DNA of 64,000 nt from Mycolicibacterium sp. J2 (GCF_026240945.1 NZ_JAPFPY010000005.1:62001-126000), one strand, 5' to 3'; shown: positions 53,594 to 63,294, counted from the stretch's first letter. The notes: generated by a model not told the origin, from the sequence alone. Numbers and translations: made by a program.

Positions 53594-56262
53594 TCCCCGA
53601 GCTGTCTGACACCGTCCGGTTGGACTGTGATGTGCTGGTGATCGGCGGTGGCACCGCCGGTACCATGGCCGCGCTGACTGCCGCCGAGAACGGCGCCCGC
53701 GTGCTGCTGCTGGAGAAGGCGCATGTGCGTCATTCGGGTGCGCTGGCCATGGGCATGGACGGTGTCAACAACGCCGTCATCCCCGGCAAGGCCGAACCGG
53801 AGGATTACGTCGCCGAGATCACCCGGGCCAACGACGGAATCGTCAACCAGCGCACCATCTACCAGACCGCCACTCGTGGATTCGCGATGGTGCAGCGACT
53901 GGAACGCTATGGCGTGAAATTCGAAAAGGACGAGCACGGCGAATACGCGGTGCGCCGGGTGCACCGGTCGGGCTCTTACGTGTTGCCGATGCCCGAGGGT
54001 AAGGACGTCAAGAAGGCGCTGTATCGGGTGCTGCGGCAGCGCACCATGCGGGAAAAGATCCAGATCGAGAACCGGTTGATGCCGGTGCGGGTGCTGGTCC
54101 AGGACAACCGGGCCGTCGGTGCGGCCGCGTTGAACACGCGCACCGGTGAGTTCGTCGCCGTTGCTGCCAAAGCGGTCATCCTGGCCACCGGGGCGTGCGG
54201 TCGGCTCGGTCTGCCCGCGTCGGGTTATCTGTACGGCACCTACGAGAACCCGACGAACGCCGGGGACGGGTACGCGATGGCGTATCACGCCGGCGCCGAG
54301 CTGTCGGGCATCGAGTGCTTCCAGGTCAACCCGCTGATCAAGGATTACAACGGTCCGGCGTGCGCGTACGTCGCCAACCCATTCGGCGGCTACCAGGTCA
54401 ACGCGGACGGGGAGCGGTTCGTGGACTCGGACTACTGGTCGGGCCAGATGATGTCGGAGGTCAAGAACGAGATCGAATCCGCCCGCGGGCCCATCTATCT
54501 CAAGGTGTCACACCTGCCGGATGAGACGTTGAGCGCGCTGGAGAACATCCTGCACACCACCGAGCGGCCGACCAGGGGTACCTTCCACGCCAACCGCGGC
54601 CACGACTACCGAACCCACGACATCGAGATGCACATCTCCGAGATCGGCTTGTGCAGTGGGCATTCAGCTTCTGGAGTCTGGGTCGATGAGCATGCCCGCA
54701 CCACGGTGCCTGGCCTGTACGCGGCCGGTGACCTGGCCTGCGTGCCGCACAACTACATGATCGGCGCATTCGTGTACGGGGACCTGGCCGGTGAGCACGC
54801 CGCGTCGACACTGTCGGACACACCTGCGCCGCTGGACCTGCCCGGCGACCAGCTGGCCGCCGCGCACGAACTGATCTACCGGCCGCTGCGCCAGCCGGAG
54901 GGACCACCGCAACCGCAGGTCGAGTACAAGCTACGGCGGTTCGTCAACGACTATGTGGCACCGCCGAAGACGGCCGCCAAGCTCTCCATCGCCGTGCAGA
55001 CCTTCGACCGGATGCGCGACGAAGTTGCCGGCATCGGCGCGCGGAGCCCGCACGAACTGATGCGCGCGGTGGAGGTGTCGTTCATCCGAGACTGCGCCGA
55101 GATGGCGGCGCGCTCCTCGCTGACCCGCACCGAATCCCGCTGGGGGCTCTACCACGAACGTGCCGACGTGCCCGAGCGCGACGACCGGGAGTGGAGCTTC
55201 CACCTGAACCTGCGCAAGGGCGCCGACGGCGAGATGGAGTTCCTCAAGCGCCCGGTCTCCGAGTATTTCGTCCCCGTGCCGGGGCTGGAGCATGTGCCGT
55301 CCGAGCATCCGGTGGTGCCGGTGCCGCAGCCGCCGCTGTTCGGCGGGAAGGCGCCGGCCACCGTGGTGTCCCGGGTGCCGGCCCAGCCCGCACCGCCGCC
55401 GTCACCACGCATCGCGGCGGTGCTGGCGTTGGCGGAACCGGCACTGGCCGACCTGGCTGAGTTCCTCACCGATCCGGACCCGGGTGTGCGTCGCACCGCG
55501 GTGGCGACTCTGGTCGAGAATCTGCCCGACGGCTACGGCCCTGCTCTGGTGGCCGCGCTGGCCGATCCCGATGCCGGGGTCCGTCAGCAGGCCGCCGAGG
55601 GTGTCAGGGAACTGGTCGAGGTGCTGCCGGCACCGGAAGTGCTGACCGCACATTTGAACTCATCCGATGCGGTGGTGCGCGCGGTGGCGCTCTACGTGAC
55701 GAGTTCCCGGCGGGTGAGCGCGGACTTCGCCGCCGCACTCGAGGATGGCGACCACCGCGTGCGTATCGAAGCGGTCCGCGCCCTGGTGTCGGTCGACGAC
55801 GCCGACGGTGTCGCGCGTGCCGCGTCGGACGACAACCGGGAGGTGCGCATCGCCGCGCTGCGGGGATTGGCCACCGTCGGTGCAGGGGTGTCGACGGTGC
55901 GGGCCAGCCTGACCGACCGCGATCCGCTGGTGCGGGCCGCGGCGCTGTCGGCGTTGGGCAGCCTCGGCGGCGATGACCGCGATATCGCGCATATCGAACG
56001 GGCGCTGGGGGAGTCGGCCTGGCAGATCCGGGAAGGGGCGGCCCGGGCGCTGTCCGGGATCGCGCGGGAGATTGCGGTGCCCTCGCTGTCGAGAACACTG
56101 GCGGATTCGCATCTGGATGTCCGCAAAGCGGCGGTGTTGAGCCTGACCCGGTGGGCGGACTCGGAGCAGGCAGCCCGGGAGGCGCTCGGGCTGGCACTGG
56201 CCGACGCCGACGCCGATGTGCGGGCCTACGCGCGTCGTGCCCTGGACGTGGTGCGGGCCTGA
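53590..56262 (+). CDS. AprA-like FAD oxidoreductase fused to HEAT repeats
   Basis: An 890-aa fusion. Residues 12-570 form a fumarate-reductase/AprA-class flavoprotein: FAD motif VIGGGTAGTMAAL, then KAHVRHSGALAMGMDGVNN (the AprA-type RSGA-like segment), GACGRLG, and AGDLACVPHNYMIGAFVYG for FAD. A Pro-rich linker (about 580-605) leads to 7-8 HEAT/PBS-lyase repeats (about 607-890). No sdhB/C/D genes are near; the partner is the AprB-like ferredoxin in the same operon. It probably oxidises or reduces the imported sulfur or other anion, with HEAT repeats docking a partner. The reaction is unknown. Confidence 0.85.
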   Translation: MIPELSDTVRLDCDVLVIGGGTAGTMAALTAAENGARVLLLEKAHVRHSGALAMGMDGVNNAVIPGKAEPEDYVAEITRANDGIVNQRTIYQTATRGFAMVQRLERYGVKFEKDEHGEYAVRRVHRSGSYVLPMPEGKDVKKALYRVLRQRTMREKIQIENRLMPVRVLVQDNRAVGAAALNTRTGEFVAVAAKAVILATGACGRLGLPASGYLYGTYENPTNAGDGYAMAYHAGAELSGIECFQVNPLIKDYNGPACAYVANPFGGYQVNADGERFVDSDYWSGQMMSEVKNEIESARGPIYLKVSHLPDETLSALENILHTTERPTRGTFHANRGHDYRTHDIEMHISEIGLCSGHSASGVWVDEHARTTVPGLYAAGDLACVPHNYMIGAFVYGDLAGEHAASTLSDTPAPLDLPGDQLAAAHELIYRPLRQPEGPPQPQVEYKLRRFVNDYVAPPKTAAKLSIAVQTFDRMRDEVAGIGARSPHELMRAVEVSFIRDCAEMAARSSLTRTESRWGLYHERADVPERDDREWSFHLNLRKGADGEMEFLKRPVSEYFVPVPGLEHVPSEHPVVPVPQPPLFGGKAPATVVSRVPAQPAPPPSPRIAAVLALAEPALADLAEFLTDPDPGVRRTAVATLVENLPDGYGPALVAALADPDAGVRQQAAEGVRELVEVLPAPEVLTAHLNSSDAVVRAVALYVTSSRRVSADFAAALEDGDHRVRIEAVRALVSVDDADGVARAASDDNREVRIAALRGLATVGAGVSTVRASLTDRDPLVRAAALSALGSLGGDDRDIAHIERALGESAWQIREGAARALSGIAREIAVPSLSRTLADSHLDVRKAAVLSLTRWADSEQAAREALGLALADADADVRAYARRALDVVRA

Positions 56263-56358
56263 CCGCAGCTGGGAGGGTGTATGCCTGTTGCCCGCCTCTG
56301 AGCGACTTTTCCGCGACAAAGTGCCAATTCCTTTGGAGCGCAGAAATACCGGCCGTTG

Positions 56359-56381
56359 TTGTCGGTGCCGCGGGGTAGGGT
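56359..56381 (+). promoter_or_regulatory. PafBC/RecA-independent DNA-damage promoter
   Basis: TTGTCGGTG at 56359-56367, then exactly 8 bases, then TAGGGT at 56376-56381 matches in full the RecA-NDp consensus (TTGTCRGTG-N8-TANNNT) that PafBC activates in mycobacteria. The -10 ends 6 bases before the ATG at 56388, giving a leaderless mRNA. The match is seen directly; regulation is inferred. Confidence 0.8.
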
Positions 56382-56387
56382 GAACGT

Positions 56388-57839
56388 ATGTTCGATCCGG
56401 CGTCCCTCGGTGATGCGGAGCTGATCGATGCGTTGCGGGACAAGACCCGCGCGGAGGCGGTAGTCGCCGCCGAGCGGTTGGCCCTGATCGCTGCCATCGT
56501 CGCCCGCCACTGCGATGACGAGGATGACGGTATCGCCCACGCCGTGATCGACGGCTGGGAGTACGCCACCGCCGATGTCTGCGCGGCGTGCGGATTGACC
56601 AAGCAGGCCGCGGCTGGGCAGATGCGCATCGCGATCGCCTTGCGTGACCGGTTACCGAAAGTCGGGGCGTTGCTGGCCGTCGGCGAGATTTCGGCGAGAA
56701 TCGCCGCGGCGATCACCTGGCGCACCCGCCTGGTGATCCACGACGACGCCCTGGCTCTCATCGACGCCGCCCTGGCCGGCATCGCGCACACGCTGGGAGC
56801 GTTGTCGCAGAAGAACCTCGAGGACAGCATCGACGTGTGGATCGAGAAGTTCGATCCCACCGCGGTGTCGGGCGCCCGCAGTGCCGCCCAATCGCGCTAT
56901 CTGGAGTTCGGCGGCGCCGAAGACCCCGGCGGCACCACAGGAGTTTTCGGGCGGCTGCTGGCCACCGACGCCGCCATCCTGAAGGCCAGGCTCGCCGCGA
57001 TTGCTGCCACCGTATGCGACGCCGATCCGCGTACGAAGACCCAGCGCCTGGCCGATGCGCTGGGAGTGCTGGCCGCCGATCCACACGCCGACCGGTTGCC
57101 CTGTCTGTGCGGGGACGCGAACTGTGCTGCAGCGGGCAAGGATCCGCGCGCGGCATCGGTCATCGTGCACGTGCTCACCGACGCCCCGCCGGATGCTGGC
57201 ACGGCTCGCGGCCCAGCCGAAGCGGAACCTCGGCCCGACTCGGCATCGTCGTGTTCCCCGGCTGTGCTGCTCGGTGGTGGCGTGCTGCCCGCGCCGCTGG
57301 TGGGCGACCTGGTCGCCGCCGGTGCCCGCGTCACCACCGTCAGCGGCGTCACCGATCTGCCCGCCGAACCCGGCTACCGGCCGTCGGCGAAACTCACCAC
57401 CTGGGTCCGCACCCGAGACCTGGTGTGCAGCTTCCCGGGCTGCAACCATCCGGCCCACCGCTGCGACCTCGACCACTGTGTGCCCTGGCCGGCCGGGGCC
57501 ACCCATCCCGGCAACCTCTCGGCCAAATGCCGCACCCACCACCTGCTCAAGACCTTCGGCGGCTGGGACGATTGCCAGCATCCGGACGGCACACATACCT
57601 GGACCAGCCCCACCGGCCACAGCTATCAGACCGTTCCGTTGAGCCGAATCCTGTTTCCCGACAGACCTCTTGACACTCGGCCACCATCACCGGCGCCGAT
57701 CGTCACCACCGGCGACCGTGGACTGGCCATGCCGCGGCGCCGGCGCACCCGGGCGCAGGCACACACCGCGCGGATCAAGGCCGCACGCCGCCTCAACGAG
57801 CAGGCGATCCACGAGAACGGCCAACCGCCGCCGTTCTGA
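56388..57839 (+). CDS. DUF222/13E12-family HNH endonuclease
   Basis: A 483-aa member of the mycobacterial REP13E12 family: an N-terminal DUF222 helical domain (about 10-330) and a C-terminal HNH nuclease (LVCSFPGCNHPAHRCDLDHCVPW ... AKCRTHHLLKTFGGW), in which HCVPW supplies the catalytic His and paired CxxC/His bind zinc. These genes are multicopy, sit near attachment sites in some genomes and are damage-induced in M. tuberculosis. The perfect PafBC-type promoter directly upstream fits that. Its biological role is not known. Confidence 0.9.
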   Translation: MFDPASLGDAELIDALRDKTRAEAVVAAERLALIAAIVARHCDDEDDGIAHAVIDGWEYATADVCAACGLTKQAAAGQMRIAIALRDRLPKVGALLAVGEISARIAAAITWRTRLVIHDDALALIDAALAGIAHTLGALSQKNLEDSIDVWIEKFDPTAVSGARSAAQSRYLEFGGAEDPGGTTGVFGRLLATDAAILKARLAAIAATVCDADPRTKTQRLADALGVLAADPHADRLPCLCGDANCAAAGKDPRAASVIVHVLTDAPPDAGTARGPAEAEPRPDSASSCSPAVLLGGGVLPAPLVGDLVAAGARVTTVSGVTDLPAEPGYRPSAKLTTWVRTRDLVCSFPGCNHPAHRCDLDHCVPWPAGATHPGNLSAKCRTHHLLKTFGGWDDCQHPDGTHTWTSPTGHSYQTVPLSRILFPDRPLDTRPPSPAPIVTTGDRGLAMPRRRRTRAQAHTARIKAARRLNEQAIHENGQPPPF

Positions 57840-57848
57840 CGAAATCGG

Positions 57849-59039
57849 TCAGCGGCGAGGGTAATCCGGCAGCGCGATGGCGTCCGCGGTGGTGAACCAC
57901 TTGCGTTCGGCGATCGGGCGAAACGGCCAGCGCTGCATCCACTTCATCACCTGTGCGGTCACGGCGATATCGCCGGTGGTCTTCGGCAGATAGCCGTCGA
58001 TCCCGTTGGCCAGGGTCTGGCAGCGTTCGATATACGGGCGCAGCACCGTTTCGTACCGTGTCAGGGCATCCGGAAGCGCTTCGGCGGCAAAGGAGTCCGC
58101 GGGTCCCAGCTCGCCGGCCAGCACGTACGCCCCGACCAGGGCCAGGCTGGTCCCCATCCCGGACAGCGGTGACGCGCAGTACCCGGCGTCACCGACCAGC
58201 GCGACGTTGCCACGGGTGAACGAGTCCATGTGCACCTGCAAGAACGCATCGAAATGGAAATCGTCAGCCGCGGCCGCCGCGTCCAGCAGCTGCGGGCAAT
58301 GCCACTGCGCATCGGCGAAATACCTTCGCAGCAAGTCGATCTGGGCTCCGGTGTCGCGCCGGTCGTAGTCGACGGGGGTGGACCGGAACGCCAAGCCGGC
58401 CTTGGCCACCGCCGGATCGTGCGACGGCCGCATCGAGGCGTTCAAGCCGGGCTCCTGATACAGCAGGAACCAGCCGTCCAGCCCGGCGGTGTCGGGAGCG
58501 CTGAACCACGCGTTGTACCCGCCCAGCGGGGTGGTGAACTGTTCCTCGGGCCCGAACACCAGGCGCCGCACGGTCGAATGCGGTCCATCGGCGCCGACGA
58601 TCAGGTCGGCGGTCACGGTGCTGCCGTCGCTGAGCGTGACGGTCGCGCCGTCGATGGCCGAAATCGTGGTGCCGAACCGGTATTCGGTATTCGCCTCGGT
58701 GGCCCGATATAGCACCTCGACGAGGTCGCCGCGCAGGATCTCCAGCTTGGAGACCAGCCCGTTGCCGTGGAACGCCGTCACCGGCATCTCAGCCCGGCGC
58801 GAACCGTCGGCACGCACCCAGGCCGCCCCGCGCTGGTCCAGCGCCTTGGCCGTCACTGCCTCCAGCAGGCCCATCTTGGCGGTCACGTCGTGGCCCGCAC
58901 CCCGCAGGTCCACGGTCTGCCCGCCGGACCGAATGCCGGGCGCCGTCTCCACCACCACGACGTGGTACCCGGCGGGGGACAGCCAGTATGCCAACGCGGG
59001 CCCGGCGATGCCGGCCCCGCAGATCAGCACCGTCGTCAC
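57849..59039 (-). CDS. FAD-dependent monooxygenase (PHBH/TetX class)
   Basis: A 396-aa group A flavin monooxygenase hydroxylating an aromatic or polyketide-like substrate with NAD(P)H and oxygen. It has GAGIAGPALAYWL (FAD Rossmann), the DG motif in VGADGPHSTVRRL and the second FAD site GDAGYCASPLSGMG. The substrate is unknown. The GTG at 59039 overlaps the serine hydrolase stop (GTGA), so the two are coupled. It converges on the DUF222 gene with a 9-base gap. Confidence 0.88.
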   Translation of the reverse strand: MTTVLICGAGIAGPALAYWLSPAGYHVVVVETAPGIRSGGQTVDLRGAGHDVTAKMGLLEAVTAKALDQRGAAWVRADGSRRAEMPVTAFHGNGLVSKLEILRGDLVEVLYRATEANTEYRFGTTISAIDGATVTLSDGSTVTADLIVGADGPHSTVRRLVFGPEEQFTTPLGGYNAWFSAPDTAGLDGWFLLYQEPGLNASMRPSHDPAVAKAGLAFRSTPVDYDRRDTGAQIDLLRRYFADAQWHCPQLLDAAAAADDFHFDAFLQVHMDSFTRGNVALVGDAGYCASPLSGMGTSLALVGAYVLAGELGPADSFAAEALPDALTRYETVLRPYIERCQTLANGIDGYLPKTTGDIAVTAQVMKWMQRWPFRPIAERKWFTTADAIALPDYPRR

Positions 59040-60235
59040 AACCCCAGTTCCTGGTAGGTCCGGCGGACGAATTTCGGTTGGGCCGATTGCAGTTTCGCGA
59101 CAGACGTGTTGCCGCGCACGGCTTCGGCGTCGGCGCTCAGATCGGGGTAGTTCTGGATGAGGTACAGCAGGATCACGTCATTGGCCGGATCGGCCTGCCA
59201 CCAGGTCCCGAACGCCCCCGGCCAGCCGAAGGTGCCCAGCCCGCCCGGGCCGAAGAACTGCCGGGACTGGTCCGGATCGGTCACCACCGACATGCTCAGC
59301 CCGAACCCGCGGCCCATCCAGAACGGGCCGCCGAGGAAGTTCTGTTGCTTCTGCTCGGCGGTCAGCCGGTCGGTGCGCATCAGCCGCACCGACTCCTCCG
59401 ACAGCACCCGGACATCGCCGACGGCGCCACCACCCAACAGCATCCGGGCGAACTGCAGATAGTCGTCGGCCGTGGACATCAGCCCGGCCCCGCCGGCGCA
59501 GAACTCGGGCGGGGTGAGCGCCGGCGGGCCCATCACGTCGTCGCGGAGGCTCCCTTCTGTCAGGGCGTACATGGTGGCCATGCGGCGGCGCTGCACCAAC
59601 GTCAGTGCGAACCCGGTGTCACGCATGCCCAATGGCTCGAAGATCCGCTCCGAGAGCAATTGGTGCAACGGCTTTCCGGTCATCCGGGCGATGGCGATGC
59701 CCAGCACGTCGGTCCCGTGACTGTAGGTGACCCGCTCGCCGGGCTGGTGGGCCAGCGGAAGCTGGGCCAGTTCGGCCAGCCAACGGTCCTCGTTCTGCCG
59801 GTGCGACAGCCGCGAATAGGCGCGTGCCAGCGGGCCGGTCACCGAGAACGGGTAGGCGAGACCGGACCGGTGGGTCATGAGGTCCTCGAAGGTGATGGGC
59901 CGACGCAGGGGGACCGTCACATCCACGGGTCCGCCGGGCTGGGCCAGCACCCGCACTCGGGCGAGTTCGGGTATCCACGGTGTGATCTCGTCGTGCAGCG
60001 CGAACGTGCCGTCGTCCACCAGGGTCATCGCGGCCGCGACGGTCACCGGCTTGCTCATCGACGCGATCCGGAACACCGTGTCGCGCTGCATCGGAAGGCC
60101 GGCGGCCACGTCCCGATGGCCCAGCTCGTTGACCTGGACCACCTTGCCGGTATGCCAGACCAGGGTGACCGCCCCGGCCAGCAACCCGGAGTCGATGGCT
60201 TCGGTGATGGAGGCGCGGTTCGCGTCGAGACTCAT
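59036..60235 (-). CDS. Serine hydrolase of the beta-lactamase/esterase EstB family
   Basis: A 399-aa class C-like serine hydrolase, more likely an esterase or D-peptidase-type enzyme than a resistance lactamase. The nucleophile is in RIASMSKPV (SxxK), and the second motif is VTYSHGTDVLG. No signal peptide is seen. ATG at 60235 is favoured over GTG 60244 because TATCGT (60248-60243, minus strand) ends 7 bases before it, suggesting a leaderless start. Confidence 0.85.
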   Translation of the reverse strand: MSLDANRASITEAIDSGLLAGAVTLVWHTGKVVQVNELGHRDVAAGLPMQRDTVFRIASMSKPVTVAAAMTLVDDGTFALHDEITPWIPELARVRVLAQPGGPVDVTVPLRRPITFEDLMTHRSGLAYPFSVTGPLARAYSRLSHRQNEDRWLAELAQLPLAHQPGERVTYSHGTDVLGIAIARMTGKPLHQLLSERIFEPLGMRDTGFALTLVQRRRMATMYALTEGSLRDDVMGPPALTPPEFCAGGAGLMSTADDYLQFARMLLGGGAVGDVRVLSEESVRLMRTDRLTAEQKQQNFLGGPFWMGRGFGLSMSVVTDPDQSRQFFGPGGLGTFGWPGAFGTWWQADPANDVILLYLIQNYPDLSADAEAVRGNTSVAKLQSAQPKFVRRTYQELGL

Positions 60236-60280
60236 CCGCGACACGATACTGAGGTTGCGCGTGAAAGCGGTCCGACTGCG

Positions 60281-61951
60281 TCAACCGGCCGCGTTGGCGG
60301 CCGCGGCCGCGCGGGCGAGTTCGGCCAACAGCGGCGGTACGTCGGCGCGATCGACGACCACCTCGATGACGGCCATCCGGTGGCGGTTCTCGGCCGCCGC
60401 GGCCAGGGCGGCGTCCAGTTCCCCGACGGTGCGGGCGTGGGCGGTCAGTGCGTCGGGCACACCGAGGGCCGCCGGAAGCTCCTGCCAGCGCCACGGGACG
60501 ATGTCGTTGTAGTAGGCCGTGGGGCCGTGGATGGCCCGCTCCACCGTGTAGCCGTCGTTGTTGACGACGATGATCACCGGCGCGATACCCTCGCGCGCCA
60601 TCACCCCGATCTCCTGCACCGTCAGCTGGGCGGCGCCGTCGCCGATGAGGAGAACGATCCGTCGGTCCCGATGCGCCAGCGCCGCGCCGAGGGCGGCCGG
60701 CAGGGTGTAGCCGATCGAGCCCCACAGTGGTTGCCCGATGAACGTCACCCCGGCGGGTAGGCGGTGCGCGGCCATTCCGTAGAACGACGTGCCCTGGTCG
60801 GCCAGCACCACATTGCCCGGGGTCAACGCGTCAGAAACCCTGTCCCACAACATCTTCTGGGTCAGTGCGGTGTCCGGTGCCGGGTCGACGTCGCGCACCG
60901 GCGGGGCGGGATCGGTCACCGCGGGGGAGGTGACACCCCGGTCGGTGAGGATGCCCGTCAGCGCCTCGAGCGCGGCGTCGATATCGATCGGGGCAAAGAC
61001 CTGGCCGGCGACGGTGGCCTGCACCGGCCCCACGTCGATGGTGCGGGTCGGGTCGATCTGCTGGGAGAAGAAGCCGCTGACCATGTCGGTGAATTGCACG
61101 CCGGCGGTCACCAGCACCGGCGCCTCCTCGACGGCGCGGCGCACCGGCTCGGCGCTGGCCGCCCCCGCGTAGATGCCCAGGTAGTTGGGCGAGCTCTCGT
61201 CCAGAAGGCTCTTACCCCACATCAGCGTCGCGTAGGGCACGGTGTCGGCGGCCAGCAGGTCGGCCAGTTTGTCCACCGCACGGAGCCGGTGCACCAGCAG
61301 GTCGGCCAGCACCGTGACCTGATGTTCGCCGATGAGCCGCCGGGCCGCGGCGGTGAACAGGTCAAGGGCCCGCGGGCTGGTCCCGACGCCGTAGGCCGGT
61401 AACGGTGCCGACGGCGGGTCGACCGGGAATCGGGCCACGTCGGTGGCCAGCAGCAGATACCCGGGCCGTTTTTGCTCGCGCACCTCGGAGAGCACCCGGT
61501 CGATCTCCCTGGTGGCGGTCGCCGGGATCAGACTGGCCTGGGCGCAGGTGATTTCCCGGGCCATCCGGAAGAAATGCTCGAAATCGCCGTCGCCGAGGGA
61601 GTGGTGGACCACCCGGCGCGCGGCCTGGGCGTCCTTTGATGGTGCGCCCACGATGTGCACCACCGGTACGTGCTCGGCAAAACTGCCCGCGACGGCGTTC
61701 GCCGCCGACAGCTCGCCGACACCGAAAGTCGTGACCAGCGCTGCGATTCCACGTAGGCGGCCGTAACCGTCGGCGGTGTAGCCGGCGTTGAGCTCGTTCG
61801 CCCCGCCCACCCAACGGATCGTGTCGTGCGCGAGCACGTGGTCCAGAAACTCCAGATTGAAATCGCCTGGCACCCCGAACACCTCGGTCGCACCCAGCTC
61901 GGCCAGCCGGTCCAGCAGATAATCGCCCACGGTGTAGTCGGTATCGGTCAT
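60281..61951 (-). CDS. kdc: Thiamine-diphosphate 2-keto acid decarboxylase
   Basis: A 556-aa ThDP enzyme of the pyruvate/indolepyruvate/branched-chain keto acid decarboxylase family, converting 2-keto acids to aldehydes. It has [14 protein letters not shown] with [16 protein letters not shown] (catalytic Glu), the His pair in [11 protein letters not shown], and the ThDP motif [13 protein letters not shown] ... NNDGYTVE. It resembles M. tuberculosis Kdc (Rv0853c, from memory). It is divergent from the MHS transporter with only 35 bases between. Confidence 0.9.
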   Translation of the reverse strand: MTDTDYTVGDYLLDRLAELGATEVFGVPGDFNLEFLDHVLAHDTIRWVGGANELNAGYTADGYGRLRGIAALVTTFGVGELSAANAVAGSFAEHVPVVHIVGAPSKDAQAARRVVHHSLGDGDFEHFFRMAREITCAQASLIPATATREIDRVLSEVREQKRPGYLLLATDVARFPVDPPSAPLPAYGVGTSPRALDLFTAAARRLIGEHQVTVLADLLVHRLRAVDKLADLLAADTVPYATLMWGKSLLDESSPNYLGIYAGAASAEPVRRAVEEAPVLVTAGVQFTDMVSGFFSQQIDPTRTIDVGPVQATVAGQVFAPIDIDAALEALTGILTDRGVTSPAVTDPAPPVRDVDPAPDTALTQKMLWDRVSDALTPGNVVLADQGTSFYGMAAHRLPAGVTFIGQPLWGSIGYTLPAALGAALAHRDRRIVLLIGDGAAQLTVQEIGVMAREGIAPVIIVVNNDGYTVERAIHGPTAYYNDIVPWRWQELPAALGVPDALTAHARTVGELDAALAAAAENRHRMAVIEVVVDRADVPPLLAELARAAAAANAAG

Positions 61952-61957
61952 CAGCCG

Positions 61958-61981
61958 AGCCTACGCACGGGTGCATACTTT
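61958..61981. promoter_or_regulatory. Back-to-back -10 elements for kdc and the MHS transporter
   Basis: On the minus strand TAGGCT (61963-61958) ends 6 bases before the kdc ATG; on the plus strand TACTTT (61976-61981) ends 5 bases before the transporter GTG at 61987. Both fit TANNNT and predict leaderless mRNAs. The two -35 zones would each lie inside the opposite gene, so the promoters overlap and should compete. Confidence 0.5.
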
Positions 61982-61986
61982 CTCGG

Positions 61987-63294
61987 GTGACCACAGCCGC
62001 GCAGGCTCCGATGAAGAAGGTGGCCTTCGCCAGCTTCGTCGGCACCGCCATCGAGTTCTACGATTTCTACATCTACGGCACGGCCGCCGCGCTGGTGTTC
62101 CCGAAGATCTTCTTCCCCAACCTGAGCCCGACGATGGGGACCATCTCGTCGCTGGCCACCTTCGCGGCCGCGTTCCTGTCCCGCCCGGTAGGCGCGGCCG
62201 TGTTCGGGCACTTCGGTGATCGGTTGGGACGGAAGAAGACCCTGATCGCCACCCTGCTGATCATGGGCGTCTCCACCTTCGCCGTCGGGCTGGTGCCCAG
62301 CGCGGCATCGATCGGGGTGCTGGCCCCCGTCATCCTGCTCACCCTACGGTTGTGCCAGGGGTTCGCAGTCGGCGGTGAGTGGGCGGGGTCGGCGCTGTTG
62401 TCGGCCGAGTACGCCCCGAGTGCGCAGCGCGGCAAATACGGCATGTTCACCCAGTTGGGCGCCGGTGCCGGATTGGCCACCAGCAACCTGGTTTTCCTGA
62501 TCGCCAACGTGACCATCGGGGAGAAGAGCCCGGTGTTCCTGGAGTGGGGCTGGCGGGTGCCATTCCTGGTGAGTGGGCTGCTGGTGATCGTCGCCCTGTA
62601 CGTGCGACTGAGCATCGAGGAAACCCCGGTGTTCACCGAGGAGCAGCGCCGCAACGCCGTCCCGCGGGCGCCGCTGACCGAGCTGGTGCGCAGCCAGACA
62701 CCGCAGGTGCTGCTCGCCGCGGGCTGCATGGTCGGGATCTTCACCATGAGCTTCCTGGGCGGCACCTACCTCCTCAGTTACGCCGCCACCAAGATCGGCC
62801 ATCCGCGCACCCTCATCCTGACCGTCGGGGTGCTGGCCGGTGTCGCGTTGATGACGTTCACCGCCATCTCGGCGGTGCTGTGCGACCGGTACGGTCGGCG
62901 CCGGATCATCCTGGCCGGGTTCGTCGTCGCGCTGCCGTGGGCCTTTCTGGTGATGCCGATGATCGACACCGGTTCGCCGTGGTTGTTCGCGTTGGCCATC
63001 GGCGGCATGTTCTGCATCTTCGGCACGTCCTACGGACCCATCGCCTCGTTCCTGCCCGAGATCTTCGCCACCCGCTACCGCTACACCGGCGCCGGGTTGG
63101 CCTTCAATCTGGCCGGCATCGTCGGTGGCGCGGTGCCGCCACTGATTGCCGGGGTGCTGGTCAGCGATTTCGGCAGCTGGTCGGTGGGCGCGCTGATGGC
63201 GGTCTTCGTGGTGGTCAGCATCGCCTCGACCCTGGCGCTGCCCGAGACGAAGGGCACACCACTGGCCGACGACCCGGCCGAGGTGGCCTGCTAA
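61987..63294 (+). CDS. MHS-family MFS transporter (metabolite:H+ symporter)
   Basis: A 435-aa, twelve-helix transporter of the metabolite:H+ symporter family (shikimate, citrate, proline/betaine, alpha-ketoglutarate carriers). Family signatures are [17 protein letters not shown] at the N-terminus, [13 protein letters not shown] and [15 protein letters not shown]. It could import a keto acid or shikimate-like acid, and its divergence from the keto acid decarboxylase hints at a shared substrate, but this is inference. GTG start at 61987. Confidence 0.88.
   Translation: MTTAAQAPMKKVAFASFVGTAIEFYDFYIYGTAAALVFPKIFFPNLSPTMGTISSLATFAAAFLSRPVGAAVFGHFGDRLGRKKTLIATLLIMGVSTFAVGLVPSAASIGVLAPVILLTLRLCQGFAVGGEWAGSALLSAEYAPSAQRGKYGMFTQLGAGAGLATSNLVFLIANVTIGEKSPVFLEWGWRVPFLVSGLLVIVALYVRLSIEETPVFTEEQRRNAVPRAPLTELVRSQTPQVLLAAGCMVGIFTMSFLGGTYLLSYAATKIGHPRTLILTVGVLAGVALMTFTAISAVLCDRYGRRRIILAGFVVALPWAFLVMPMIDTGSPWLFALAIGGMFCIFGTSYGPIASFLPEIFATRYRYTGAGLAFNLAGIVGGAVPPLIAGVLVSDFGSWSVGALMAVFVVVSIASTLALPETKGTPLADDPAEVAC

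Noticed and set aside
53590..56262. Annotation as a succinate dehydrogenase or fumarate reductase subunit
   Set aside because: No iron-sulfur B subunit of Sdh type or membrane anchor genes are nearby, the FAD-proximal segment is AprA-like, and the operon supplies an AprB-like ferredoxin.
56263..56387. LexA SOS box upstream of the DUF222 gene
   Set aside because: No TCGAAC-N4-GTTCGA or near match is present; the PafBC-type motif explains the region better.
59036..60235. Antibiotic-resistance beta-lactamase
   Set aside because: It has the SxxK fold signature but no signal peptide and resembles EstB-type esterases, so no resistance role is claimed.
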